This document shows, piece by piece, positions 52,276-61,211 of a stretch of 64,000 nucleotides of DNA. The stretch lies in the NCBI RefSeq assembly GCF_020150815.1, contig NZ_CP083723.1, positions 1,984,001-2,048,000 on the forward strand, written 5' to 3'. Every line of letters begins with the position of its first letter. Position 1 is the first letter of the stretch. The notes under the pieces were generated by a model that made no database searches, was not told where the DNA came from, and saw only the letters and a list, made by a program, of their open reading frames with translations. The stretch is from Haloprofundus salilacus. GTDB lineage: Archaea > Halobacteriota > Halobacteria > Halobacteriales > Haloferacaceae. The position numbers were made by a program, and so were the translations under genes.

Positions 52276-53175
52276 TCAGACGAACTCGCCATCGCTCTCG
52301 TACACGGTAGGGTCTTCGTTGTACTTCTCGGCGACCGTCGAGAGCGTCGTAAACTCGACGCCGTCTTGCGTTCCGACGTAATCTATGAACTCCTCCAACA
52401 GGGGAATCAACTGGGGCCGGCCGTGGACGTCGGGGTGGATCGTGAGCGTGTAAACGCCCGCCCCGCGCCGGTCGTAGAGGTAGTCGAAGTGTGACAGATA
52501 CAACTCCTCGTACACCATCTCAGGGCTGGTGTAGCCGTAGTTGTAGTTCGGCTGCTTGATGAACATCATCGGTGGCACGTCGTCGCGGTACCAGCTGATG
52601 GGTATCTCTACGATGTCGGTTTCCTCGCCGCGCTCGTACGGTTTCATCCACGTGTCGGCGCTCTCGTCGTAGTCGATGCGGTGCCACGCGTCTCCCGTCC
52701 GCATCGGCAGCGGCTCGAAGTCCCGGAGCATCAGGCTGCTGTCGTAGAGAAAGCCGTGTTTTTCCACGAGTTCGGGCGTGTTCTCGCTGAACTCCCACCA
52801 GCTCGCGCGGTGGCCGACCGGCGGCGATCCGGTCAGGTCCTCGATGAGATCCATCGACTTCGTCAGAATCGTTTCCTCCTGCTCGCGGGAGAGGTCCGTT
52901 GGGTTCTCGTGGCTGTAGCCGTGCGTGCCGATCTCGTGGCCGGCGTCGGCGACTGCGCCGCACTCCTCGGGGAACGTCTCGATGGTGTGGCCCGGGATGA
53001 ACCACGTCGTGTCGATGCCCTCGTCCTCGAACACCTGGAGGAGGCGCGGGATACCCTCCTCCCCCGCGAGGAGGCCCCGGGAGAGGTCCGCGGGGGAGTC
53101 TTCGCCGCCGTAGGAACCGAGCCATCCTGCCACGCAGTCCGCGTCGACGCCGATTGCGATGTCGATGTCGCCCAT
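52276..53175 (-). CDS. Polysaccharide deacetylase family protein
   Basis: The 299-residue protein has the NodB-fold motifs: AIGVDADCVAG near the start (catalytic Asp pair), WFIPGHTIETFPE, HEIGTHGYSHENP (metal His pair), and GHRASWWEFSENTPELVEKHGF. It would remove acetyl groups from sugars, or act in N-glycan or exopolysaccharide processing. No signal peptide is evident, so it may be cytoplasmic. It lies 155 nt downstream of the suf genes on the same strand. The longer open frame upstream has no coding bias; ATG 53175 is used. Confidence 0.85.
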   Translation of the reverse strand: MGDIDIAIGVDADCVAGWLGSYGGEDSPADLSRGLLAGEEGIPRLLQVFEDEGIDTTWFIPGHTIETFPEECGAVADAGHEIGTHGYSHENPTDLSREQEETILTKSMDLIEDLTGSPPVGHRASWWEFSENTPELVEKHGFLYDSSLMLRDFEPLPMRTGDAWHRIDYDESADTWMKPYERGEETDIVEIPISWYRDDVPPMMFIKQPNYNYGYTSPEMVYEELYLSHFDYLYDRRGAGVYTLTIHPDVHGRPQLIPLLEEFIDYVGTQDGVEFTTLSTVAEKYNEDPTVYESDGEFV

Positions 53176-53330
53176 GTTTCGGTCGTGCGATACGTGTTGG
53201 CATGGCTCTTCGCAGCCGTCGGCTGGGCGACGGGTCTCCGCGTGAGACGGTCGCTGCGGCTGTCTTCGAGATAGAATTCGCCGTGTCTCCGACGAGCAAA
53301 TAAAAAGCGAATCGAGTTGTCGTCTGCGGC

Positions 53331-54548
53331 TTACCGCAGCCGCTGGACGATGAGGTCGTCGAGGTCCTCGCGGAACTCGTCGACCGCAATCTCCTCGAGG
53401 ACGGGCACGAAGAAGCCCTCCACGAGCATGTTTCGCGCGGTCCTCGGGTCGATGGAGCGCGACATCATGTAGAAGAGATCCTCCCGGTCGACCTGGCCGA
53501 CTGTCGCCGAGTGACTTGCTTCGGTGTCGTGGTTGTGGATGATGAGCTTCGGCGAGGCGTCGGCCTCGGACTCGTCGGAGAGCATCAGCGTGTTCTCGCG
53601 CTGGTAGGAACTCGTGTCCCACGCGTCCTCGCCGACGTCCTGGACGCCCTCGTACACCGAGCGCGCCTCGTCGTCGAGCACGCCGCGGGTGACGAGGTCG
53701 GCCGTCGTGTGCTCGGCCTCGTGCCAGACGCGGGCGTTCACGTCGAAGTGCTGGTCGTTGTGGCCGAAGAACGCGCCGACGATCTTCGTTTCGGAGGAGT
53801 CGCCGACGAGGTTCGTCTCCACGTCCGAGCGCGTCAGTCGGGAGCCGAGGTTCCCCTCGATCCAGTTGATCGTCGCGTACGTGTCGGCGTGACCGCGCTT
53901 CAGCGTGAAGTGGTACGTCTCCTCGTCGAGGTTCTGCAGCGAGCCGTACTGGACGTAGCTGTTCTCGCCGGCGGCGACTTCGACGAGGTTGCTGAAGTAG
54001 CGCTCGCCCTCGATCTCGTCGCTTCCGGTTCCCGTCTCGGTTCCCTCCAGAATCGTCGTCGACGCCGACTCCTCGGTGACGACAAGCGTCTGGCTGAACA
54101 GCGAGCGGGAGTTCATCTCGGCGCGGATCTTCACGTCACCCGCGTCGACGTCCTCGGGGACGTAGACGAACGTGCCGGTCGTGAAGAGCGCTGCGGAGAG
54201 CGCCGTGAGGTAGTTCTTCTGCGGGTCGAGTACCGTACCGAAGTGCTCGCGAACGAGTTCCTCGTGCTCGTCGAGGGCCTCCGTAAAGGAGAGAACGACC
54301 GCGTCACCCTCGGCGACGCGCTCGGTCTCGTCGGACTGGTTCAGCGGGTCGACGAGCGTCTCGAAGTCGAGCGCTTCGAGGTTCGTCCACCGGCGGCCGG
54401 GCGTCTGGATGACGTCCGGCAGCGGCAGCTCGTCGAGCGCCTCGAACGCGTCGAGGCGGCGCTGGAGCAGCCAGTCGGGTTCGTCTCGCTCCTCGGAGAT
54501 CTCGCGGACGGTCTCCTTCGAGAGGCTGGATGGCAGCTGCACGCTCAT
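53331..54548 (-). CDS. sufD: Fe-S cluster assembly protein SufD
   Basis: The 405-residue protein is the SufB-paralogous partner of SufB in the SufBCD scaffold. It has the conserved beta-helix core (GGFVYVPEDV-like TGTFVYVPEDVDAG, EHTTADLVTRGVL) and a C-terminal helical region with RSIDPRTARNMLVEGFF. Its ATG directly follows the sufB stop with no gap, so translation is coupled. Forms part of the SUF machinery that builds Fe-S clusters with SufC. Confidence 0.94.
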   Translation of the reverse strand: MSVQLPSSLSKETVREISEERDEPDWLLQRRLDAFEALDELPLPDVIQTPGRRWTNLEALDFETLVDPLNQSDETERVAEGDAVVLSFTEALDEHEELVREHFGTVLDPQKNYLTALSAALFTTGTFVYVPEDVDAGDVKIRAEMNSRSLFSQTLVVTEESASTTILEGTETGTGSDEIEGERYFSNLVEVAAGENSYVQYGSLQNLDEETYHFTLKRGHADTYATINWIEGNLGSRLTRSDVETNLVGDSSETKIVGAFFGHNDQHFDVNARVWHEAEHTTADLVTRGVLDDEARSVYEGVQDVGEDAWDTSSYQRENTLMLSDESEADASPKLIIHNHDTEASHSATVGQVDREDLFYMMSRSIDPRTARNMLVEGFFVPVLEEIAVDEFREDLDDLIVQRLR

Positions 54549-55979
54549 CTATCCGAGGCTCCCCTCCATCTCGAGTTCGACGAGGCGGTTGAGTTCGACC
54601 GCGTACTCGATGGGCAGTTCCTCCGTGATCGGCTCGATGAAGCCCGAGACGATCATCTGTTTTGCGTCGTCGTCGTCGAGACCGCGCGACTGGAGGTAGA
54701 AGATGTCCTCGTCGCCGATCTTGCCGACGGTCGCCTCGTGGGCGACGTCGACGCGCGACTCGTTGATCTCCATGTACGGCATTGTGTCCGAGGTGGACTC
54801 GTTGTCGAACATCAGCGCGTCACACTCGACGGCCGTCGAGGAGTCGTACGCGCCGTCGGCGATGTGGACGAGACCGCGGTAGTTCGTCCGACCGCCGTCC
54901 TTCGAGATACTCTTGGACTCAATGGTCGACTTCGTCTCGGGAGCGTTGTGGTACACCTTCGCGCCGGTGTCGATGTTCTGCCCTTCGCCCGCGAACGCGA
55001 TGGTGATGTGGTTGTCCGACGCGCCGCGGCCCTTCAGGATGGACGCCGGGTAGAGCATCGTCGCCTTCGAGCCCATGGAGCCGGAAATCCACTCCATGCG
55101 GCCGCCCTTCTCGACGATGGCGCGCTTGGTGTTGAGGTTGTACGTGTTCTTCGACCAGTTCTGCACCGTCGAGTACTGGACGTGAGCGTCCTCGCCGACG
55201 AACACTTCGACGCCGCCGGAGTGGAGGTTGAACGCCGAGTACTTCGGCGCGGAACAGCCTTCGATGTAGTGGACCTCCGAGCCCTTCTCGGCGATGATGA
55301 GCGTGTGCTCGAACTGGCCCATCCCCTCGGAGTTCATGCGGAAGTACGCCTGCACGGGCATGTCGACCGTCGTGTCCTCGGGGACGTAGACGAACGACCC
55401 GCCGGACCAGATGGCGCCGTGGAGCGCCGCGAACTTGTTGTCGCTCGGGGGGACGCACTTCGTCATGAAGTACTCCTTGACGAGGTCCTCGTGCTCCTGG
55501 ACCGCCTGGTCCATGTTCATGAAGACGACGCCCTTCTCCTCCCACTGCTCCTGCATGTTCTGGTAGACGACCTCGGACTCGTACTGTGCGCCGACGCCCG
55601 AGAGGGCGTTCTTCTCGGCTTCCGGGATGCCGAGTTTGTCGAACGTGTCCTTTATCTCGTCCGGGAGATCGGTCCAGTCGTCGACGCTCCCGCGCGTCTC
55701 CACGTCGGGGCGGATGTACGGGATGATCTGGTTGACGTCGACCTCCGAGAGGTCCGGCTGGCCAGGCCAGTCGGTCGGCATCGGCATCTTCTGGAAATGC
55801 TTCAACGCGCGGAGACGGCGCTGCAGCATCCACTCGGGTTCGTCTTTGTCTTCGGAGATGACCCGGATGGTCTCCTCCGTGAGACCCTTGTCAGCTTGGA
55901 AGGAGGACTTCTGCTCCTTCTTGAACTCGAAGCGGGCCTCGGTGTCTGTCTCTTTTAGATGGTCTTGTTCTGAACTCAT
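54549..55979 (-). CDS. sufB: Fe-S cluster assembly protein SufB
   Basis: The 476-residue scaffold protein contains SGGSFVYVPEDTTVDMPVQ, EHTLIIAEKGSEVHYIEGCSAP, MGSKATMLYPAS and a C-terminal DEDIFYLQSRGLDDDDAKQMIVSGF. These are the SufB signatures. It binds the nascent Fe-S cluster and cooperates with SufC and SufD. An acidic N-terminal ~35 residues is extra. It follows sufC by 34 nt and abuts sufD. No sufS or sufU is adjacent. Confidence 0.95.
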   Translation of the reverse strand: MSSEQDHLKETDTEARFEFKKEQKSSFQADKGLTEETIRVISEDKDEPEWMLQRRLRALKHFQKMPMPTDWPGQPDLSEVDVNQIIPYIRPDVETRGSVDDWTDLPDEIKDTFDKLGIPEAEKNALSGVGAQYESEVVYQNMQEQWEEKGVVFMNMDQAVQEHEDLVKEYFMTKCVPPSDNKFAALHGAIWSGGSFVYVPEDTTVDMPVQAYFRMNSEGMGQFEHTLIIAEKGSEVHYIEGCSAPKYSAFNLHSGGVEVFVGEDAHVQYSTVQNWSKNTYNLNTKRAIVEKGGRMEWISGSMGSKATMLYPASILKGRGASDNHITIAFAGEGQNIDTGAKVYHNAPETKSTIESKSISKDGGRTNYRGLVHIADGAYDSSTAVECDALMFDNESTSDTMPYMEINESRVDVAHEATVGKIGDEDIFYLQSRGLDDDDAKQMIVSGFIEPITEELPIEYAVELNRLVELEMEGSLG

Positions 55980-56013
55980 GGTTAGTTAGGTTGGTGTAGC
56001 TGGCGCAGCCTTA

Positions 56014-56928
56014 TCAGGCTGTCTCGTACGTCTGCTCGCGGACCCAGTCGTACCCCTTCTCCTCGAGTTTGACGGCGAGCTCCGGGCCGCCTTCCATGAC
56101 GACCTGGCCGTCGAGCATGATGTGGACGACGTCGGGTTCGACGTAGTCGAGGATGCGCTGGTAGTGCGTAATCTGCAGGATGCCAGTTCCCTGCTCGTCG
56201 CGGAGCGCGTTGATGCCCTCGGAGACGTCCTGCAGGCGGTCGATGTCGAGACCGGAGTCGATCTCGTCGAGTACGGCGAGAGAGGGCTCGAGAATCGCCG
56301 CTTGCAGCACCTCGTTCTGCTTCTTCTCGCCGCCGGAGAAACCGGCGTTGAGGTAGCGCTGGGCGAACTTCTCGTCCATGTCGAGCAGTTCCATCTTCTC
56401 CTTCAGGAGCTGTTGGAACTCAGCGACCCCGACTTCGCCCTCGTCTGCGGGGCCCTCCATCGGCGAGGTGTCGTAACCCGACTCCTCCTCCTCGGCCTCG
56501 TCGTCGCCCTCGTCTTCTTCGAACAGCTCCTCGCGCTCTTCGAGCTTCGCGTTGAGCGCCTGTCGGAGGAAGTTCGTCATCGTGACGCCTTCGATTTCGG
56601 CGGGATACTGGAAGCCGAGGAAGATACCGAGCGCCGCGCGTTCGTTTGGTTCCAGTTCGAGCAGATTCCACGTGCGCTTGTCGTCGGGAATCTCGAAGTC
56701 GTCGCCGAACTCGTTCTCGTCGAGGTGGAGCAGAATCTCACCGTCGGTGACCTCGTAGGCGGGGTGGCCGGCGATGATCTTCGCCGTCGTCGACTTCCCG
56801 GACCCGTTCGGTCCCATGAGAGCGTGAATCTCGCCCGATTTGACTTCCAAATCGACGCCCCGAAGAATTTTCTCTCCGTCCTCGACTGCGACCTCTGCGT
56901 GGAGGTTCTTGATTTCGAGTGTTGCCAT
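56014..56928 (-). CDS. sufC: Fe-S assembly ATPase SufC with acidic insertion
   Basis: The 304-residue ABC ATPase has Walker [10 protein letters not shown] near residue 38, signature [12 protein letters not shown] and Walker [13 protein letters not shown], with the SufC-like switch His in QITHYQRIL. It is longer than the usual ~250 residues because of an acidic insertion of about 45 residues ([20 protein letters not shown] and onward) near 135-180. It powers SufBCD cluster assembly. First gene of the sufCBD operon, with promoter in the gap before 56928. Confidence 0.94.
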   Translation of the reverse strand: MATLEIKNLHAEVAVEDGEKILRGVDLEVKSGEIHALMGPNGSGKSTTAKIIAGHPAYEVTDGEILLHLDENEFGDDFEIPDDKRTWNLLELEPNERAALGIFLGFQYPAEIEGVTMTNFLRQALNAKLEEREELFEEDEGDDEAEEEESGYDTSPMEGPADEGEVGVAEFQQLLKEKMELLDMDEKFAQRYLNAGFSGGEKKQNEVLQAAILEPSLAVLDEIDSGLDIDRLQDVSEGINALRDEQGTGILQITHYQRILDYVEPDVVHIMLDGQVVMEGGPELAVKLEEKGYDWVREQTYETA

Positions 56929-57121
56929 TGCTGTGTGTTCCTCGTGTTCGGGAGTGGGGGCTTCCGCCCATTAATGCTTACGCATTCACCCCCTACGGCT
57001 TCCGCTCTGAGAAAAATTTGTTTTCGGTATCGGAAAACTCGGCCGCAGTAATCCGCCGACGGCGGGCCGTTCCGGTGGCGCTCGGTGGACGGAGACGCGC
57101 CGAAACGCCGTCGAAACCGTC

Positions 57122-59830
57122 TCAGCCGAACTGTCCGAGACCGGTCTGCTGTTGGCCGCTCTTGACCTCGTCCCACGAGAGACCGAGCGCTTCGATGATG
57201 CGCGCGATTGGTCCTTCGAGCGTCTTCTCCAGCATCGTGTCCCAGTCCACCTCGAACTCGTCGGGCACCTGGTCGGCGTACTCGAAGCAGATGACGTCCG
57301 GGTTGCGCTTGAACTCACCGTACAGCGGGTCCGTCCGAGCGTCGAAGCCGCGCTCCTCCTCCATCCGCCGGAAGAACGACGGGTGGACTTTCTTCAGGTA
57401 CAGGCGCTTGGGCTTCGACCCGCGCTGGAAGTTCGTTCCCAAGAGGAGGTTCGCGTACTTCGCGCCGCGGACCTGCGCGGTGTCGGTGTCGTAGCTCTCC
57501 AGTCGCTTGCCGATGCCACCCGGGATGCCGATCTGTTCGAGGTTCGCGTCCTCGTCCTGGAAGTCGCGAATCACGCCGCGAACGTACTCCTTGATGTCGT
57601 CGGTGTCGCTCCCGGTGACGATCATCTCGATGACCTGCTTCTGGACCCGCTTCGTGATGGGCGCGATGTCGGAGCGCTTGTACTCGAAGCCGGTGATGTC
57701 GATGTCGTCGACGTCTTTGCCCTCCTTCCAGACAATGTGCCCGGCGTAGCGCTTCTTTCGACCCGCCTGGAAGAACCGCCGGTAGAGTTTCTCGAACTCG
57801 ATCTGGAACCGGTGCTCGTCCGCGTCGAGTTCCTCGCGCGCGAAGTCGTCGTAGCGCCCGTTGATGTGCTCTTCAATCTCGAACGACTGCTCGATGGCCT
57901 CCTCCTTCGTCACCTCGGGGCCGAGTTCGAGCATGACGGAGTCAGTGTCGCCGTAGGCGACTTCGTAGTCGATCTCGTTCGCCGCCGTCTGCGTGAAGTC
58001 GATGACCTCTCGACCCGTCGCGGTGATGGCCGCCGCGTTCTCCTTGTCGTAGAGGCGGAAGCGGTCCCACCCCGACACGCCGTACAGCGAGTTCATGATG
58101 ACTTTGACGGCCGCTTGCTGGCGGTCGTACTGCTCGTACGCCGGAGAGCCGGGTTTGTGCTCGTTTCGGAGCGCCTTCTTCTCCTCGCGCTCGGTCAGCA
58201 GGTCGTCGATCATCTCGCGCATCATCCCGTCGGGTTCGCGGCGGAAGCGCGTCCCGTTGGGCGCGCGGTACGTCTCGCCGTCGTAGTCGGGATCGACCTT
58301 CGTCTCCGGCGAAGCGTTGATGGTCACCATGCACATCGGGTACAGCGACTTCAGGTCGAGCACAGTGACGTTCTCTCTGACACCCGTGATCGGGTCGAAC
58401 ACCGCGCCGCCCTCGAAGTCTTCGGACTCCTGTTGACCCTTCGTCGGGAGGACGAAATCGCCGTGAGCTTTGTGGAGCACGTACACGTCCACCGCGTCGC
58501 CCGCCGTCGGTGCGTCTTCGAGCAGACAGCCGACGAACGTCCGCACCTCGTCCCAGAAGGGGATGACCTCCTGTTTGCGGTCGATTTCGACGCAGAGTTC
58601 GACGTCGCGAACGTTGTACTCGAGCAGTCGCGTCGGGTTGGTCTCCCAGAGGTCGCCAATGCTGCCCGCGTAGCGCTCTTTACCCACGTCGAGTTCGAGT
58701 TCGCCGACGGCGTCAAGTCGGTACGACTCCAACTCGCTGAACTGCGTCTTCTTGTAGGCGTACAGCAGGTCGAAAACGACGCGGCCCTTGACGTTGGGAC
58801 CGCCCCATCCGCTCCGCCACACCTCGTCGACGCGCGAGAGGCGCTCGATTCGGAGGTCGTAGTCGGTGAAGGCGTCGAGTTTCTCCAACCGGTCGAGGAA
58901 GTACGGTGCGTCGAAGTCCTCGAAGTTCCAGCCGGTGAGCACGTCGGGGTCTGTCTCCTCGACGTAGGAAATGAACGCCTCGAGCATCGCTTCCTCCTCG
59001 TCGAACGTGCGCACGTCAACCTCGGTGTCGTCGCGGTACGGCGTGTACTCCCCGAGGGCGTCCGGAGCCTCGCCGTCGCCCACGGGCGCGTCGTACAGCC
59101 ACGCGACGTACTCGTCGCGGTAGTTGTCGTGGCTCGTCAGGCAGATGATGGGCTCCTCGCCCTCCTCGGGGAAGCCGTTTCTGTCGTCGACCTCGATGTC
59201 GAACGTGTTGACGCGGAGGTCGGCGTCGACGTCGGCGGGGACGACTTCGTCGTGGGCGACCTGAACGACGTTGTCGTCGAGGCGGCGGTCGGGGACGCGA
59301 ATCCCGCCGTTGATGTCCTTGTCGATGAGAAACCGATTCGGAAAGAGGATGTCCGCCTCGAAATGGTCGAACTCGTCACGCATCTGCCCCACGTCTCGGG
59401 GCGTGCGTCCGACGATTTTCGTCAGTTCCTCCCCGCGGATACTCTCGTAGCCATCTTCGGTCCGGAGGATAGTGTCACGGTCGAGCAGTTCGTCGGTGAG
59501 CGTCTCCGTCGGCGCGTAGAAGTACGGCTCGAAGCCGAGCACGCGGACGTGCATCGGCTCGTTGTCGGTCGTACGCCCGAACACGTGGACGACTGGGTAC
59601 TCGTCGCGGCCCCGTCCCTCGACGGTGTAGTTCACCTGCGACACCATCAGTTCGAGCGTCCCGTCGGCGTCCGGGTAGCGCAGTTCGTGTCGGTCGACGA
59701 TCTCGTTCACCCGCTGGCTCACGTCGCCCGCGACGGCGGCCGCCTCTGTCGTCGGTCGGCCGTCGCCGTCGTCGGTCGCGTCGCCGTCGCCACCCCCGCC
59801 ACCGTAGTCGGAGAGCCCAGCCTGAGTCAT
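57122..59830 (-). CDS. polB: DNA polymerase B (family B replicative polymerase)
   Basis: This 902-residue polymerase has a 3'-5' exonuclease domain with DIEVDD near residue 210 (catalytic Asp/Glu), motif A DLKSLYPMCM near 493, motif B KVIMNSLYGVSG near 575 and motif C YGDTDSVM near 627. All three motifs are intact and there is no intein, although many haloarchaeal polB genes carry one. The Gly/Asp-rich N-terminal extension (about 40 residues) is halophile-specific. ATG 59830 starts the conserved text; the frame is open further upstream but lacks coding character. Essential replication enzyme. Confidence 0.95.
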   Translation of the reverse strand: MTQAGLSDYGGGGGDGDATDDGDGRPTTEAAAVAGDVSQRVNEIVDRHELRYPDADGTLELMVSQVNYTVEGRGRDEYPVVHVFGRTTDNEPMHVRVLGFEPYFYAPTETLTDELLDRDTILRTEDGYESIRGEELTKIVGRTPRDVGQMRDEFDHFEADILFPNRFLIDKDINGGIRVPDRRLDDNVVQVAHDEVVPADVDADLRVNTFDIEVDDRNGFPEEGEEPIICLTSHDNYRDEYVAWLYDAPVGDGEAPDALGEYTPYRDDTEVDVRTFDEEEAMLEAFISYVEETDPDVLTGWNFEDFDAPYFLDRLEKLDAFTDYDLRIERLSRVDEVWRSGWGGPNVKGRVVFDLLYAYKKTQFSELESYRLDAVGELELDVGKERYAGSIGDLWETNPTRLLEYNVRDVELCVEIDRKQEVIPFWDEVRTFVGCLLEDAPTAGDAVDVYVLHKAHGDFVLPTKGQQESEDFEGGAVFDPITGVRENVTVLDLKSLYPMCMVTINASPETKVDPDYDGETYRAPNGTRFRREPDGMMREMIDDLLTEREEKKALRNEHKPGSPAYEQYDRQQAAVKVIMNSLYGVSGWDRFRLYDKENAAAITATGREVIDFTQTAANEIDYEVAYGDTDSVMLELGPEVTKEEAIEQSFEIEEHINGRYDDFAREELDADEHRFQIEFEKLYRRFFQAGRKKRYAGHIVWKEGKDVDDIDITGFEYKRSDIAPITKRVQKQVIEMIVTGSDTDDIKEYVRGVIRDFQDEDANLEQIGIPGGIGKRLESYDTDTAQVRGAKYANLLLGTNFQRGSKPKRLYLKKVHPSFFRRMEEERGFDARTDPLYGEFKRNPDVICFEYADQVPDEFEVDWDTMLEKTLEGPIARIIEALGLSWDEVKSGQQQTGLGQFG

Positions 59831-60016
59831 GCCGACTGCTTGGTCACACCCGGCTAAAAAGTTCGGCTTTTCCCCGGGAGCCGCGTTCGCGGGCGAGCCG
59901 GAGCGCTCTCGTGGGCACGCTATCTCCACGTCAGTCACACGAACGTCGCCCGCGCTCCGACAAATTCGGTCACGACGGAAAGACCTATACCATGTTATGT
60001 CATACCAAGGGTTGGC

Positions 60017-60205
60017 ATGTCCGACCGGATAGAAGACGAGTGGTGGGACAGCGCAGATACTACGCAGCAGTCGCTGCAAGCCCCCGACGGCGTCGAGAAC
60101 GTCGAGGCGTACGAGGTAGACGACGGTGTCGTCTTCTACGACGCGCAGAACCCCCTCGCGTGGATGGAGACGACGATGGCCGTCACGCTGCGAGAGCAGG
60201 CATAG
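60017..60205 (+). CDS. Small acidic haloarchaeal protein (DUF7331-like)
   Basis: The 62-residue protein (IEDEWWDSADTTQQSLQAPDG, then FYDAQNPLAWMETT) matches the haloarchaeal DUF7331 pattern of a short acidic start followed by YDAxNPLAWI. Function unknown. A CTATACCATG element about 30 nt upstream supports expression from ATG 60017. Divergent from polB. Confidence 0.7.
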   Translation: MSDRIEDEWWDSADTTQQSLQAPDGVENVEAYEVDDGVVFYDAQNPLAWMETTMAVTLREQA

Positions 60206-60261
60206 CCCTACGGAACTTCAAACCCCGAACCCTTATTCTCGACCCCCGCTTCGGCTGTTCT

Positions 60262-60729
60262 GTGCCCTTCGATGTGTGGCCCGAGGAACCGGACGAGCCC
60301 GACCCCGAGGACGAGTGGGACCGGTGGGGAAACCCCGAGAATGAGTTGCCGACCGTCCCGGAGGTTCCCGAACCGTCGGTTCCCGAGACCGAGGCCGATC
60401 CCGAAGTCGCCACGGCGTTTTGGGTCAGCGTCCTGTTCGTCAACGTCGCCGTCGGTGCGCTCGCACTCGGGCCGATGCTCATCTACTTCCGCGGGCAGTG
60501 GTTGCTCGGCGGCGGACTCGTCGTCGTCGGTCTCTTCGTGTCGCTCCGCACGTACCAGCGCTATCGACGGTTCCGCGACGAGCGAGACGACGGCGACGAG
60601 GAGTCGAGCGAGTCGGACGAACTCGACGACGAGGTGAGCGAATCAGAGAAACCTGTTGACGTCGACGAATCCGAACGCGGCCCCGACCGCTCCGAGACGT
60701 CCGAAGGAAGCGAGGCGGACGCGCGGTAG
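60262..60729 (+). CDS. Acidic membrane protein, GTG start
   Basis: This 155-residue protein has an acidic, proline-rich N terminus (VWPEEPDEPDPEDEWDRWG), two membrane helices (AFWVSVLFVNVAVGALALGPMLIYF and LLGGGLVVVGLFVSL) and a long acidic C-terminal tail (SESDELDDEVSESEKPVDVD). GTG 60262 is chosen because TTATTC near 60231-60237 is 27 nt upstream, the leaderless position; the frame's earlier part lacks coding bias. No function assigned; provisionally a DUF7322-like family. Confidence 0.65.
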   Translation: MPFDVWPEEPDEPDPEDEWDRWGNPENELPTVPEVPEPSVPETEADPEVATAFWVSVLFVNVAVGALALGPMLIYFRGQWLLGGGLVVVGLFVSLRTYQRYRRFRDERDDGDEESSESDELDDEVSESEKPVDVDESERGPDRSETSEGSEADAR

Positions 60730-60774
60730 CGTCTGACCGGAACGGCTAACCGATTCTACAACCACGGTCCACAC

Positions 60775-61200
60775 ATGCAGATCGTCCGCGACGACGAAGG
60801 ACGACAGTATCTCTTACTGAAACGTTCAAGCGAGTCGAGTCGCGTACGCGACCCCGAAACCGGCAACGAGCGGTATCTCCCAAACGACGCGTTCGAAGTC
60901 GTCGACGGCGAATCACCGCTCGTCGCCGCCGCCTCGGGCGTGCCCGAGTCGGTTCGTCGAGTGCTCTCGGCAACACACGGCGACCGGTCGCTCGGGTTAC
61001 TCGTCGAACTCGCCGACGGCGGCCCGCTGTCGATTATCGAACTACTGGATTCGTACGACCTCTGCGAGAGCGATCTCCACGGGCAGATAACGGAGTTCCG
61101 CACGGCCGGTCTCGTCGAAGAAGCCCAAAGTTACGGCGAACGCGGCTACGACGCCACGGAGTTGGCTCGGGACGGCGTCGCGAAACTTCGAGGCGAGTAG
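60775..61200 (+). CDS. Winged-helix-like protein beside rad50 (DUF7346-like)
   Basis: The 141-residue protein begins with a beta-rich part (IVRDDEGRQYLLLKRSSESSRVRD, then ERYLPNDAFEVVDG) followed by a helical winged-helix-like region (LVAAASGVPESVRRVLSATHGDRSLGLLVELADGGPLSIIELL, ITEFRTAGLVEEAQSYGERGYD). It ends convergent with rad50, and such a gene is commonly found in this position in haloarchaea. It probably binds DNA, but no target is known. Confidence 0.75.
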   Translation: MQIVRDDEGRQYLLLKRSSESSRVRDPETGNERYLPNDAFEVVDGESPLVAAASGVPESVRRVLSATHGDRSLGLLVELADGGPLSIIELLDSYDLCESDLHGQITEFRTAGLVEEAQSYGERGYDATELARDGVAKLRGE

Positions 61201-61211
61201 CGTAAAACGAC

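Noticed and set aside
53511-55958. An 815-codon plus-strand frame antisense to sufB and sufD
   Set aside because: It spans two genuine genes that have a clear coupled junction, and its own text has no family features.
57152-59857. A 901-codon plus-strand frame antisense to polB
   Set aside because: It mirrors the polymerase gene in the antisense frame; high GC removes stop codons in shadow frames. No recognisable domain, and the polymerase motifs are on the other strand.
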